The notes under the pieces were generated by a model that was not told the DNA's origin, ran no database searches, and saw only the letters and a program-made list of their open reading frames with translations. A program made the translations under genes and the position numbers. This document shows, in pieces, positions 8,329 to 15,511 of a stretch of DNA of 21,546 nt. How positions within the stretch are numbered: the stretch's first letter is position 1; the number at the start of each line of letters is the position of its first letter. Source of the stretch: Pseudomonadota bacterium (GTDB taxonomy: Bacteria; Desulfobacterota; Desulfovibrionia; Desulfovibrionales; Desulfovibrionaceae); assembly GCA_023450535.1 (NCBI GenBank), contig JAEXGX010000269.1, positions 1 through 21,546 on the forward strand, in the 5' to 3' direction.

Positions 8329-10806
8329 ATGAGCCAGTTCGGGACCTGCTGTCTTTCCCCTCAGGAAGAGCGCGTCATCAACAAAAACGTTAACCGTGAA
8401 GGACGCGAACGAGTCTATAAAATACTCGACCGCAACCAGTTCATGATCCCCCATGTGGATGTGGAGCGCGCCAAGTATTTCACCGAATCCATGCGCCAGA
8501 CAGAAGGCGAGCTGCTCACCCTGCGCTGGGCCAAAGCATTGAAGAACGTGGCGGAAAAGATCACGGTGTGGATCACGCCTGACCAGCTTCTTGCGGGCCG
8601 CGTGGGGCAACTTGGCCGTTACGGCATTTTGTACCCTGAAATTGACGGCGACTTCTACCGTGAAGTGCTGGCTGACCTTGAGCATCGCGACAAAAGCCCC
8701 TTCCAGATCTCCAAAGACGATATAAAAACCGTCATGGAAGACATAGCCCCCTACTGGGAAGGCAAGACCTACCACGAACACCTGAACAAGGTTATCCCGG
8801 CAGAAATCCGCGGCGTCACCTACGACGATGAACGCGGGCTGAAATCCAAATTCGTGGTCAGTGAAACCTCCTCTTATCGTTCCGCCCTCCAGTGGGTGCC
8901 GGACTATGAAAAAGTCATCCAGCGCGGTTTTATCGATATCCAGAATGAAGCACGTTCCAGGCTTGCTGAACTGGATCTGAACAACTCCGTGGACGTATGG
9001 GACAAGAAGCCCTTCCTTGAAGCCATGATCATCGTGTGCGATGCCATCATGATCTGGGCCAGGCGTCATGTGCAGCTCGCCCGTGACCTCGCCGCGCAGG
9101 AAAAAAACGAAACGCGCAAGGCCGAACTTCTGGAAATCGCTGAAATTTGCGAACATGTGCCTGCCTACCCGGCCCGCACCTTCCGCGAGGCCATGCAGAG
9201 CCAGTGGTTTGTGCAGATGTTCTCCCGCATCGAACAGAAAGCCAGCGCCATCATTTCCAACGGCCGCATGGACCAGTATCTCTACCCTCTCTACAAAAAA
9301 GATATCGAGGAAGGCCGCCTGACCAGAGAGCAGGCAAAGGAACTTCTGGAATGCATGTGGGTGGACATGGCCCAGTTCATTGACCTGTACATCAACCCCA
9401 CCGGCGTGGAATTTCAGGAAGGCTATGCCCACTGGGAAGCCGTGACCATCGGCGGGCAAACCCGCGACGGCGAAGACGCCACCAACGATCTGTCTTACCT
9501 CTTCCTCGAATCCAAGCGCGAATTCCCCCTGAATTACCCCGACCTGGCGGCCCGCATTCACTCCCGTACGCCGGAACGCTTCCTGCATGAAATCGCCCTG
9601 ACCATCAAGGACGGCTCAGGCTTCCCCAAGCTGATCAACGATGAGGAAGTCATTCCGCTGAACACCATCAAAGGCTGCCCCATGGAAGAAGCGCTGGACT
9701 ACGCGGTTTCCGGCTGCACGGAAACCCGCATGCCCAACCGGGACACCTACACCTCCGGCTGCGTATACGTAAACTTTGCCACCGCGCTGGAAATGCTGAT
9801 GTACAACGGCCGCATGCTGCACTACGGCGACGAACTCATCGGCCTGGAAACCGGTGATCCTCTCAACCTCAAGACCTGGGAGGAATTCTACGATGCCTAC
9901 AAGGCCCAGCACATGAATCTGCTGCACAAGGCATTCCAGCAGCAGCATGTGGTGGACAAACTGCGCCCCCGGCACTTTGCCGCTCCGCTGTCCTCCTGCC
10001 TGCATGACCTGTGCATGAAGAACATGCTCGACCTGCATACCGAAAAAATCCCCGGCGGCGTGGACTATTCCTATTTTGAATTCCTCGGCTACGGCACGGT
10101 GGTGGACTCTCTGGCCGCCATCAAAAAGCTGGTGTTTGAAGAAAAGAAGCTGACCCTGCAGGAAGTTATTGAAGCCTGCAAGGCGGACTTCAAGGGCCAT
10201 GAAGCCGTGCGCGAAATGCTGCGCAACGCCCCCTGTTACGGCAATGACGACCCGTATGCGGACGGCATCGCCAAAGATATTGACCGCTTCACGCAAGTCG
10301 AAGCCCAAAAAAGCACGGAAGAGCGCGGTGTACATGTGGATGTGCGCTATGTGCCCATTACCTCGCATGTGCCCTTCGGCAAGGTGGTATCCGCCACACC
10401 CAACGGCCGCCATGCCTGGACCGCCCTGTCCGATGGCTCTTCCGCTTCCCACGGCGCGGACAGAAACGGACCCACCGCCGTATTGCTGTCTAACTACCAC
10501 TCCAAAAACTACGGCATGATCAACCGCGCCTCACGCCTGCTGAACATCAAGCTTTCGCCCAAGTGCGTGGCGGGTGAGGAAGGAGCGCGCAAAATCATGA
10601 ACATCATCCGCACCTGGTGCGACCTCAAGCTGTGGCATCTGCAATTCAATATCGTGAACAAACAAACCTTGCTCGAAGCCCAGAAGACCCCGGACAACTA
10701 TCGCAGTCTGCTGGTGCGTATCGCCGGATACAGCGCCTACTTCTGCGACCTGTCCCGTGATCTGCAGAACGACATCATCGATCGCACGGAACACGAATCG
10801 ATGTAG
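8329..10806 (+). CDS. Glycyl radical enzyme, organosulfonate C-S lyase (IslA/HpsG type)
   Basis: Cytoplasmic glycyl radical enzyme, 825 aa, predicted to cleave a C-S bond and release sulfite. The thiyl-radical motif is SGCTET with Cys463 and the general-base Glu465; the glycyl radical motif is RIAGYSAYF with Gly800. From memory, IslA of Bilophila uses Cys468, Glu470, Gly805 and the sulfonate-binding Arg189, Gln193, Trp374 and Arg678. Here Arg184, Gln188, Trp369 and Arg673 fall at exactly these positions minus five, so there is no net length change between residues 184 and 800. This places the protein in the sulfonate-lyase clade rather than with choline, diol or proline lyases. Isethionate versus 2,3-dihydroxypropane-1-sulfonate cannot be decided. 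ATG 8329 has TAGGAG 6 nt upstream. The activase and TRAP genes downstream agree with this role. Confidence 0.9.
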   Translation: MSQFGTCCLSPQEERVINKNVNREGRERVYKILDRNQFMIPHVDVERAKYFTESMRQTEGELLTLRWAKALKNVAEKITVWITPDQLLAGRVGQLGRYGILYPEIDGDFYREVLADLEHRDKSPFQISKDDIKTVMEDIAPYWEGKTYHEHLNKVIPAEIRGVTYDDERGLKSKFVVSETSSYRSALQWVPDYEKVIQRGFIDIQNEARSRLAELDLNNSVDVWDKKPFLEAMIIVCDAIMIWARRHVQLARDLAAQEKNETRKAELLEIAEICEHVPAYPARTFREAMQSQWFVQMFSRIEQKASAIISNGRMDQYLYPLYKKDIEEGRLTREQAKELLECMWVDMAQFIDLYINPTGVEFQEGYAHWEAVTIGGQTRDGEDATNDLSYLFLESKREFPLNYPDLAARIHSRTPERFLHEIALTIKDGSGFPKLINDEEVIPLNTIKGCPMEEALDYAVSGCTETRMPNRDTYTSGCVYVNFATALEMLMYNGRMLHYGDELIGLETGDPLNLKTWEEFYDAYKAQHMNLLHKAFQQQHVVDKLRPRHFAAPLSSCLHDLCMKNMLDLHTEKIPGGVDYSYFEFLGYGTVVDSLAAIKKLVFEEKKLTLQEVIEACKADFKGHEAVREMLRNAPCYGNDDPYADGIAKDIDRFTQVEAQKSTEERGVHVDVRYVPITSHVPFGKVVSATPNGRHAWTALSDGSSASHGADRNGPTAVLLSNYHSKNYGMINRASRLLNIKLSPKCVAGEEGARKIMNIIRTWCDLKLWHLQFNIVNKQTLLEAQKTPDNYRSLLVRIAGYSAYFCDLSRDLQNDIIDRTEHESM

Positions 10807-10818
10807 CTCAAGCCTGCT

Positions 10819-10848
10819 CTATCCGGCCCCGCCCACGGGGCCGGATAG
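10819..10848 (+). terminator. Strong stem-loop after the lyase gene
   Basis: CTATCCGGCCCCG (10819-10831) pairs perfectly with 10836-10848 around a CCCA loop, 12 nt after the lyase stop. No T-run follows. It probably acts as a partial terminator or a 3' stabiliser that keeps the lyase mRNA in excess over the activase mRNA, rather than as a complete terminator. Confidence 0.7.
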
Positions 10849-10881
10849 ACTGATAACAAACCCCGCTTCGCGGAGTTTGCG

Positions 10882-10994
10882 CCGTCTAAGCCGCTTTGCG
10901 GCTTGACGGAAAGACACGAAAATCGCTCGTTTTACGGCGCGGCAAAGCCGCGACCTACTCGCAATTTTCGGGCTGCCGACTTTATCAGCAGCCT
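10882..10994. repeat. Mosaic dispersed repeat between lyase and activase
   Basis: This begins with a composite hairpin (CCGTC-T-AAGCCGC, loop TTT, partner arms to 10909). GACGGAAAGACACG at 10905-10918 recurs at 5172. The stretch 10934-10994, starting ACGGCGCGGCAAAGCCGCG and ending in TCAGCAGCC, is repeated in inverted orientation at 18306-18366 with only a few mismatches. It contains the palindrome CGCGGC-AAA-GCCGCG. Much of the 242-bp gap between the two genes is therefore repeat DNA. Confidence 0.8.
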
Positions 10995-11048
10995 CACTTT
11001 TCCCGACCACACCTTTTTACACCATTTCTTTCCTGCAAGAGGCCAGCC

Positions 11049-12014
11049 ATGTTGGACAAGAACAAAACCGGCATCATCTTCAATATGCAGAAATTCAGCG
11101 TCCACGACGGTGACGGCATCCGCACGCTGGTATTTCTCAAGGGTTGCCCTCTGCGCTGCCAGTGGTGCAGCAACCCCGAATCACAGAACCCGAAGCCGGA
11201 AAAAGCCTTCAACCCCACGCGCTGTCTTTCGGCGGAAGTATGCGGGCGCTGCGCCAAAGCCTGCCCTCACAATGCGATCACCGTGGTGGACGGTGTGCTG
11301 TGCAACGACCGCTCCCGCTGCATCACATGCCTGGAATGCACAAGGGTCTGTCCCTCTGGTGCGCAAACCCTGTATGGAGAAGAAAAGAGCGTGGACGAAA
11401 TCCTTAATCTGGTGGAACGCGACGGCGCGTTTTACGCCCGCTCCGGCGGCGGCCTCACTCTGAGCGGAGGTGAGGCCCTGATGCAGCCGGAATTTGCCTG
11501 TGCCCTCCTGCGCGAGGCCCATGCCCGGCATATCAATACCGCACTGGAAACCTGCGGCTGCTATGCCTACGAGCATCTGCTGGAAGCAGCCAAACATCTT
11601 GACGCTCTGATGTTCGACATCAAATGCTTTGATGCGGAAAAGCACAGAACATTCACCGGAGCGGACAACGCGCTTATTCTCCACAACTTTGCCCGCGTAT
11701 GCAAAGATTTCCCCACGCTTCCCATCACCGCGCGCACGCCGGTCATTCCCGGTTTCAATGACAGCGAAGAAGACATACGCGCCATTCTCGACTTTCTCCC
11801 CCGGCAGGACAACGTGCACTACGAGCTTTTGCCCTACCACCGCATGGGTCAGCCAAAGTACGAATATCTCGGACGACGTTACGATCTGGAAGGCGCGAAA
11901 CTGGATGAAATCAAGATGGAGCGGCTCAAATCCCTGGCCGGGCAACCCTTCAGGCTCATGGCTTCCACGCACTCATGCCGGAAAGAAAAATATACTGCGA
12001 TCACGCCATATTAG
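11049..12014 (+). CDS. Glycyl radical enzyme activase (radical SAM)
   Basis: Radical-SAM activating enzyme, 321 aa, which installs the glycyl radical on the lyase upstream using S-adenosylmethionine. The SAM-cluster motif is GCPLRCQWC with Cys33, Cys37 and Cys40. A ferredoxin-like insert carries two further 4Fe-4S cysteine sets: Cys59/65/68/72 (CGRCAKACP) and Cys91/94/97/101 (CITCLECTRVCP), as in activases of the IslB/CutD/HpsH type. The SAM-binding GGE motif is LTLSGGEALMQPEF, and PVIPGFNDSEEDI and ELLPYHRMGQPKYEYLG follow as expected. ATG 11049 was chosen for AAGAGG about 6 nt upstream; the frame is open to 10896, but that part is repeat DNA. It is most likely dedicated to the lyase at 8329. 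The downstream amidohydrolase-like gene starts 74 bp later. Confidence 0.95.
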   Translation: MLDKNKTGIIFNMQKFSVHDGDGIRTLVFLKGCPLRCQWCSNPESQNPKPEKAFNPTRCLSAEVCGRCAKACPHNAITVVDGVLCNDRSRCITCLECTRVCPSGAQTLYGEEKSVDEILNLVERDGAFYARSGGGLTLSGGEALMQPEFACALLREAHARHINTALETCGCYAYEHLLEAAKHLDALMFDIKCFDAEKHRTFTGADNALILHNFARVCKDFPTLPITARTPVIPGFNDSEEDIRAILDFLPRQDNVHYELLPYHRMGQPKYEYLGRRYDLEGAKLDEIKMERLKSLAGQPFRLMASTHSCRKEKYTAITPY

Positions 12015-12088
12015 GATAAAAAGCAAAGATACATCTCACCCTACGTGGCTCCATGAAAGATTTTAACTCTCCTGAAAAGGAATTCCCC

Positions 12089-12940
12089 ATGAAAATTTTC
12101 GATTTCCGCCTGCGTCCTCCCTACAAGGGCTTCAAGAAACTTGGCATCTACAGCCCTGCATGCAATGAAACTGCTCCGCAGAAAGGACACGGCATTCCCA
12201 GCAAGGCCGCCGAAGAAAAATCCCTTGCACTGTTCTGGCAGGAAATGGAAGATGCCGGCATTTCCGGCGGCGTGATCATCGGCCGTCAGGTGCCGGACGA
12301 TACAGCTTCGGTCAGCAATGACGATATCAACGACATGGCCCGGGAATTTCCAGACAAAATCATCCCCTTCGGCAGTCTGGACGCCTCGCGGGGTATTTCC
12401 GCCACTCTGGACGAACTGGAACGCTGTATCGCCTTCGGTTTCAAGGGGATTGCCATGGAACCCGCGTATTGCCAGCCGCCCCGTTACTCCGACGCCAATG
12501 TGCTTTATCCCGTTTACGCGCGTTGTGAAAAGGCAGGTATCCCCGTGGTACTGACCATGAGCTTCTTCCAGGGCAACCTGGATTACTCCAATCCCGTAGC
12601 AGCACAGCATGTGGCACAAGACTTCCCAAATCTGCAAATCGTATTGGCCCATGCCTGCTATCCCTGGATTCCGCAGGTATTCAACCTCTGTCTGGTGCAG
12701 AAAAACATCTGGTTGCTGCCCGACCTCTACATGCTCAACCCCGACGCGCCGGGCAACCAGATGTACGGTGACGCCATGCGCTGGCTGGATGGCGAACAGA
12801 TACTGTTCGGCTCGGCCTACCCCTGCTACAATCTCAAACAGGCGGTACAGGATATCGATCGCTTCGGTTTTACCGAAGAACATAAGGAAAAATTCTTTCA
12901 TAAAAATGCGGAAAAACTGTTGGGGATAACTCTGGCGTAA
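12089..12940 (+). CDS. Amidohydrolase_2-fold protein with atypical active site
   Basis: TIM-barrel protein of the amidohydrolase-2 family (COG2159-like), 283 aa. The fold is indicated by FDFRLRPPYKG at the first strand, GVIIGRQ, IIPFGSLDA, GFKGIAMEPAY, YPVYARCEKAGIPVVL, FPNLQIVLAHACYPW and EQILFGSAYP. The normal metal ligands are mostly missing: His-x-His is Arg7-Leu-Arg9, the usual strand-5 His lies where TMS (Met157) is, and the C-terminal Asp of GSDYP is Ala243. Only His188 in LAHAC remains. The reading frame is intact and the gene has a good AAAAGGA ribosome site 7 nt before ATG 12089, so it looks functional. It may be a metal-independent lyase or hydrolase, or a binding protein, acting on the substrate or product of the radical enzyme. 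The function is unknown. Confidence 0.82.
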   Translation: MKIFDFRLRPPYKGFKKLGIYSPACNETAPQKGHGIPSKAAEEKSLALFWQEMEDAGISGGVIIGRQVPDDTASVSNDDINDMAREFPDKIIPFGSLDASRGISATLDELERCIAFGFKGIAMEPAYCQPPRYSDANVLYPVYARCEKAGIPVVLTMSFFQGNLDYSNPVAAQHVAQDFPNLQIVLAHACYPWIPQVFNLCLVQKNIWLLPDLYMLNPDAPGNQMYGDAMRWLDGEQILFGSAYPCYNLKQAVQDIDRFGFTEEHKEKFFHKNAEKLLGITLA

Positions 12941-12980
12941 CTTTTGACCTGCTCACATTTTTTGGGCTGCAGATAAAGTC

Positions 12981-13007
12981 TTTGAGGGGGCTCCTCGCCC
13001 CCTCAAA
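12981..13007 (+). terminator. Terminator-like hairpin after the amidohydrolase gene
   Basis: TTTGAGGGGGC (12981-12991) pairs perfectly with GCCCCCTCAAA (12997-13007) around TCCTC, 40 bp after the stop codon. The stem is strong but no T-run follows on the + strand. It is the best candidate for the end of the lyase-activase-amidohydrolase transcript. Confidence 0.5.
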
Positions 13008-13073
13008 CTCCCCCTGGCACCTGCCCGAAGGGTGGCGGGCTTGCCCGTCATTTCCCTTAGCCGCGAAGCGGTT

Positions 13074-13101
13074 TAGAGCATTTCGCCATTGAAATGCTCT
13101 A
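13074..13101. repeat. 11-bp inverted repeat (TAGAGCATTTC element)
   Basis: TAGAGCATTTC (13074-13084) is mirrored by GAAATGCTCTA (13091-13101) with a 6-bp loop. It stands in repeat-rich DNA and is probably an intergenic palindromic element rather than a gene-specific operator. Confidence 0.6.
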
Positions 13102-13133
13102 CGGAGGCGAGCAAGGCGAGACTCCGACGCGAC

Positions 13134-13238
13134 GCCGGAGTAGCCACAATTCACTTGCGGCGTAAAGCTCCGGCGGAGGCGTGAAACCTGCGGGCCAGAA
13201 CATAGGATCCGGACTGTAGATATTTTCAAATGCAAAAC
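13134..13238 (+). repeat. Dispersed repeat, copy A
   Basis: It starts GCCGGAGTAGCC, followed by CAATTCACTTG. The core is shared with copy B (20098-20182, same strand) and copy C (18413-18439, opposite strand). The match with copy B continues through GTGAA, CAGAACAT and TTCAAA, with an extra 17-20 bp in copy A. No open frame of interest is present. Confidence 0.7.
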
Positions 13239-13399
13239 GCTCTAGGGAAACAGAGAGCAAAGCGGGGCATCATGCCCCCTGCACCCCCAATTATGACAGT
13301 ATGTTATAAGTATAGGGGTCCGGGGGAGATTATCTCCCTGCCAGACCGGCTCGGTCCCGGCGGGGTGCGGGGCAGAGCCCCGGCTTATCATCATTCTGA

Positions 13400-13427
13400 G
13401 CTGCTGACTTTGTCAGCAGCCTTTTTT
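13400..13427 (+). terminator. Intrinsic terminator-like hairpin
   Basis: GCTGCTGAC (13400-13408), loop TTT, GTCAGCAGC (13412-13420), then C and six T. It has the full form of a factor-independent terminator on the + strand. The same GCTGCTGA...TCAGCAGCC hairpin recurs in the repeats at 10970-10994 and 18306-18328, so it may be a mobile or recurrent repeat that brings a terminator with it. It would insulate the TRAP promoter from upstream transcription. Confidence 0.75.
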
Positions 13428-13740
13428 ATTCTCCAGGGCACATTCTGAAGGCAAGGGACTGTGCACATCTGCATAGCTCGAATTTTTTACCGTGCATTGC
13501 CACAACACATGAGTATCCAGCCCAGGTTAATCTACTGGAATAACATTATATTATCTTCCCGCACCAAATGTTGTCCTTTTGCAACAAAACAGAAAACGTT
13601 CTTGATAGTTTAAAAATAAAGGGGGGTCCCCCATTTCATATTCCCCTGTACCGCATCATAACTCACCAATATTACTTTGATTACTAAAAAAATTATACCA
13701 GACTCAATGCACTGATTTTTTATAATTCACTTTTTCACAA

Positions 13741-13756
13741 AGGCACATTTCTTGCT
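13741..13756 (+). promoter_or_regulatory. Sigma-54 (-24/-12) promoter of the TRAP operon
   Basis: AGGCACATTTCTTGCT matches TGGCAC-N5-TTGCW except for the first base. GG and GC are 10 bp apart. Transcription should start near 13767 and give a leader of about 110 nt before dctP. That leader can form an imperfect hairpin (CTGACCGT near 13791 against ACGGTTCAG near 13823). Confidence 0.85.
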
Positions 13757-13878
13757 CTTATAAAACCAGTTAGTCCACGCTCCAGGGTCGTCTGACCGTT
13801 GGAGTATCCCCAAACACCGACGGTTCAGGGAGCGGCCCCCTCCGTCGCACATACAACCCGCCGCAACGGAGTATGACC

Positions 13879-14883
13879 ATGAAACGCTTTCTGGCTCTGG
13901 GTGCCGCCCTCTCTTTTTTACTGTGTGCAGCAAGTGCACAAGCCGTGGAATACAAAAAAATGACCATTCGCGGAGCCACCGCCAATCCTCCCGGAGATGA
14001 AATTCAGGCCGTTGCCCTTGAAAAGTTCAGGGAAATCCTTGAGCGGGAATCTGGCGGCAAGATCACTGCACAAATTTACTACGGCGGATCCATGGGTGAC
14101 GAGCAGGCCAACGTAAAACAATGCCGGGACGGCGAACTCCAGTTTGCACAAATGTCCACGGGCAATTTAACGCCTTTCGCTCCGGCCGCCGGTATTTTCT
14201 ACCTGCCCTATATTTTCCCCAAAATGGAAGATGCCGAAAAAGTGTTCTCCAATAAGGCTTTTGTCCAAAAAGTCGCTGATCTCTGCGCGAAGCAAAGCCG
14301 CACCCGCCCATTGGCGTGGTTACATGGCGACTACCGCATGATCACCAACTCCAAAAAGCCCATTCGGACCATAGCGGATTTGAAAGGTTTAAAAATCCGT
14401 GTGCCCGCAGTGGAACTTCAGCTTGCGGCCTTCCGTTCCTGGGGCGTGGAACCTCACCCTCTGGCCTGGACGGAAACCTTCAACGGGCTTCAGCAAGGCG
14501 TAGTGGACGGACAGGAAAACCCCCACTCCGTAAACCGTGCCCAAAAATTCTGGGAAGTGCAGAAATACATTACGCCCATTCACTACATGCTGTGGACCGG
14601 CCCCATTCTCGTTTCGGAAAAATGGTACAGCAAGCTTGACCCGGATACAAAAGCGCTTGTGGATCGGGCCGCTCAGGAAGCTGTGGAATACGAGTGGAAA
14701 TGGGCTGCGGAACAGGAAGCTTTGGCGCTTGAACAGTGTCTGGAGCACGGCATGGAGCTGATCCCGGTTGAGGATGAAGAAGTCTGGATAGAGGCTGCGC
14801 GCAGTGTGTGGCCCAATTTCTATGACAAGGTCGGCGGCAGGGAATTGGTTGATGAGGCGGTTGCCATCATCAATGCCAGGTAG
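13879..14883 (+). CDS. dctP: TRAP transporter substrate-binding protein (DctP family)
   Basis: Periplasmic solute receptor of a TRAP system, 334 aa. The signal peptide MKRFLALGAALSFLLCAASAQA ends at AQA-VE. The mature protein begins with the usual strand (KKMTIRGATANPPGDEIQAVALEKF). It has YYGGSMGDEQANVKQCRDGELQFAQMS, the conserved anion-clamp arginine in LKIRVP (Arg174), WTETFNGLQQGVVDGQENP and an alpha-helical C-terminus, as in DctP proteins for organic acids and sulfonates. ATG 13879 is preferred over ATG 13873 because GGAG at 13868-13871 is then 7 nt away instead of one. It follows the sigma-54 promoter at 13741. With the lyase operon next door the ligand is probably an organosulfonate; this is inferred from context. 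Confidence 0.93.
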   Translation: MKRFLALGAALSFLLCAASAQAVEYKKMTIRGATANPPGDEIQAVALEKFREILERESGGKITAQIYYGGSMGDEQANVKQCRDGELQFAQMSTGNLTPFAPAAGIFYLPYIFPKMEDAEKVFSNKAFVQKVADLCAKQSRTRPLAWLHGDYRMITNSKKPIRTIADLKGLKIRVPAVELQLAAFRSWGVEPHPLAWTETFNGLQQGVVDGQENPHSVNRAQKFWEVQKYITPIHYMLWTGPILVSEKWYSKLDPDTKALVDRAAQEAVEYEWKWAAEQEALALEQCLEHGMELIPVEDEEVWIEAARSVWPNFYDKVGGRELVDEAVAIINAR

Positions 14884-14923
14884 TCTCCTGAAGATACTAG
14901 CGCAGCTCGCAGTCAAAAATTCC

Positions 14924-14961
14924 TTCCGCTCGCACGGCTCTTCCGGGCCGCGCGAGCGGAA
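14924..14961 (+). promoter_or_regulatory. Stem-loop between dctP and dctQ
   Basis: TTCCGCTCGC (14924-14933) is the exact reverse complement of GCGAGCGGAA (14952-14961). An inner CGGC/GCCG stem encloses the loop. It occupies the 121-bp gap between the binding protein and the small membrane subunit. Such hairpins commonly stabilise the upstream mRNA or reduce read-through, which would give more receptor than membrane subunits. Confidence 0.7.
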
Positions 14962-15004
14962 GCCCAAAACACGGATTTCTTCCTTACATCCACCGGATAC
15001 TCTT

Positions 15005-15511
15005 ATGGCCATACTGAAAAAAATCTATGACTACTTTGAAGAAGGCATGTGCGCGATCATGCTGAGCATGATGATCCTGTGCCTTGCCGCGCAGGTCGTC
15101 GTCCGCATGACGCTGGGCTCTTCCATCGCCTGGACCGAGGAGCTTTCCCGCTACACCTTTCTGTGGACAGTCTATCTGGGCGCGGCACTGGTCGCAAAAA
15201 AAGGTGCGCATGTGCGCGTTACGGCCCAGTTCCTAAAAATGAACGATCAGTGGCGCATGTTTTTCCGGGTTCTGGCTGACACCATCTGGATTTGCTCCCT
15301 CCTGTTCATTGCCTGGAATATCCTGCCGGTTATCGAGGAAGGCTTTGAATTTCCTGAGGTATCGCCCACCATGCACTTTGCCAAAGCCTGGGTGGAATGC
15401 GTCATCCCCCTCAGCTTTGTACTCATCGCGTGGCGTGTGGCATCCGGCTATTATATACGCTGGAAGAACGGCACCCTGCGTCAACTGATCCGTTTTGAGG
15501 AGGAAGTCTGA
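15005..15511 (+). CDS. dctQ: TRAP transporter small membrane subunit (DctQ family)
   Basis: Small TRAP membrane protein, 168 aa, with four predicted helices: about residues 14-36 (MCAIMLSMMILCLAAQVVV), 47-66, 84-108 (ILPV end) and 127-147. The family's WTEELSRYTFLWTVYLGAALVAKKGAHVRV motif lies between helices 1 and 2. Start ATG 15005 has only a weak GGA seven bases upstream; the frame is open to 14804 over dctP, which is not coding. The stop overlaps the start of dctM (TGATG), so the two are translationally coupled. It forms the membrane complex with DctM. Confidence 0.92.
   Translation: MAILKKIYDYFEEGMCAIMLSMMILCLAAQVVVRMTLGSSIAWTEELSRYTFLWTVYLGAALVAKKGAHVRVTAQFLKMNDQWRMFFRVLADTIWICSLLFIAWNILPVIEEGFEFPEVSPTMHFAKAWVECVIPLSFVLIAWRVASGYYIRWKNGTLRQLIRFEEEV

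Larger units (their letters stand above)
12941..13740. other. Non-coding, repeat-rich interval between lyase operon and TRAP operon
   Basis: About 800 bp with no supported gene. It contains several hairpins and repeats that are listed separately, a GC-rich stretch 13255-13385 with short palindromes (for example GCGGGGCAT/ATGCCCCCTGC-like arms near 13262), and an AT-rich stretch 13440-13740 directly ahead of the TRAP promoter. TGCACTGATT at 13709-13718 differs by one base from the arm TGCACAGATT of the inverted repeat at 8081-8110, and CTGTGCA occurs near 13459. These are weak candidates for activator half-sites. Confidence 0.55.

Noticed and set aside
8311..9588. Long minus-strand open frame (425 codons) opposite the lyase gene
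   Set aside because: It is a shadow of the lyase gene caused by its codon bias; the protein is rich in Gly, Phe, His and Val with no recognisable domain.
13455..13475. TGTGCACA palindrome as a second activator site for the TRAP operon
   Set aside because: It shares only the short TGTGCA core with the 8081-8110 dyad and lies about 280 bp from the promoter; chance cannot be excluded.
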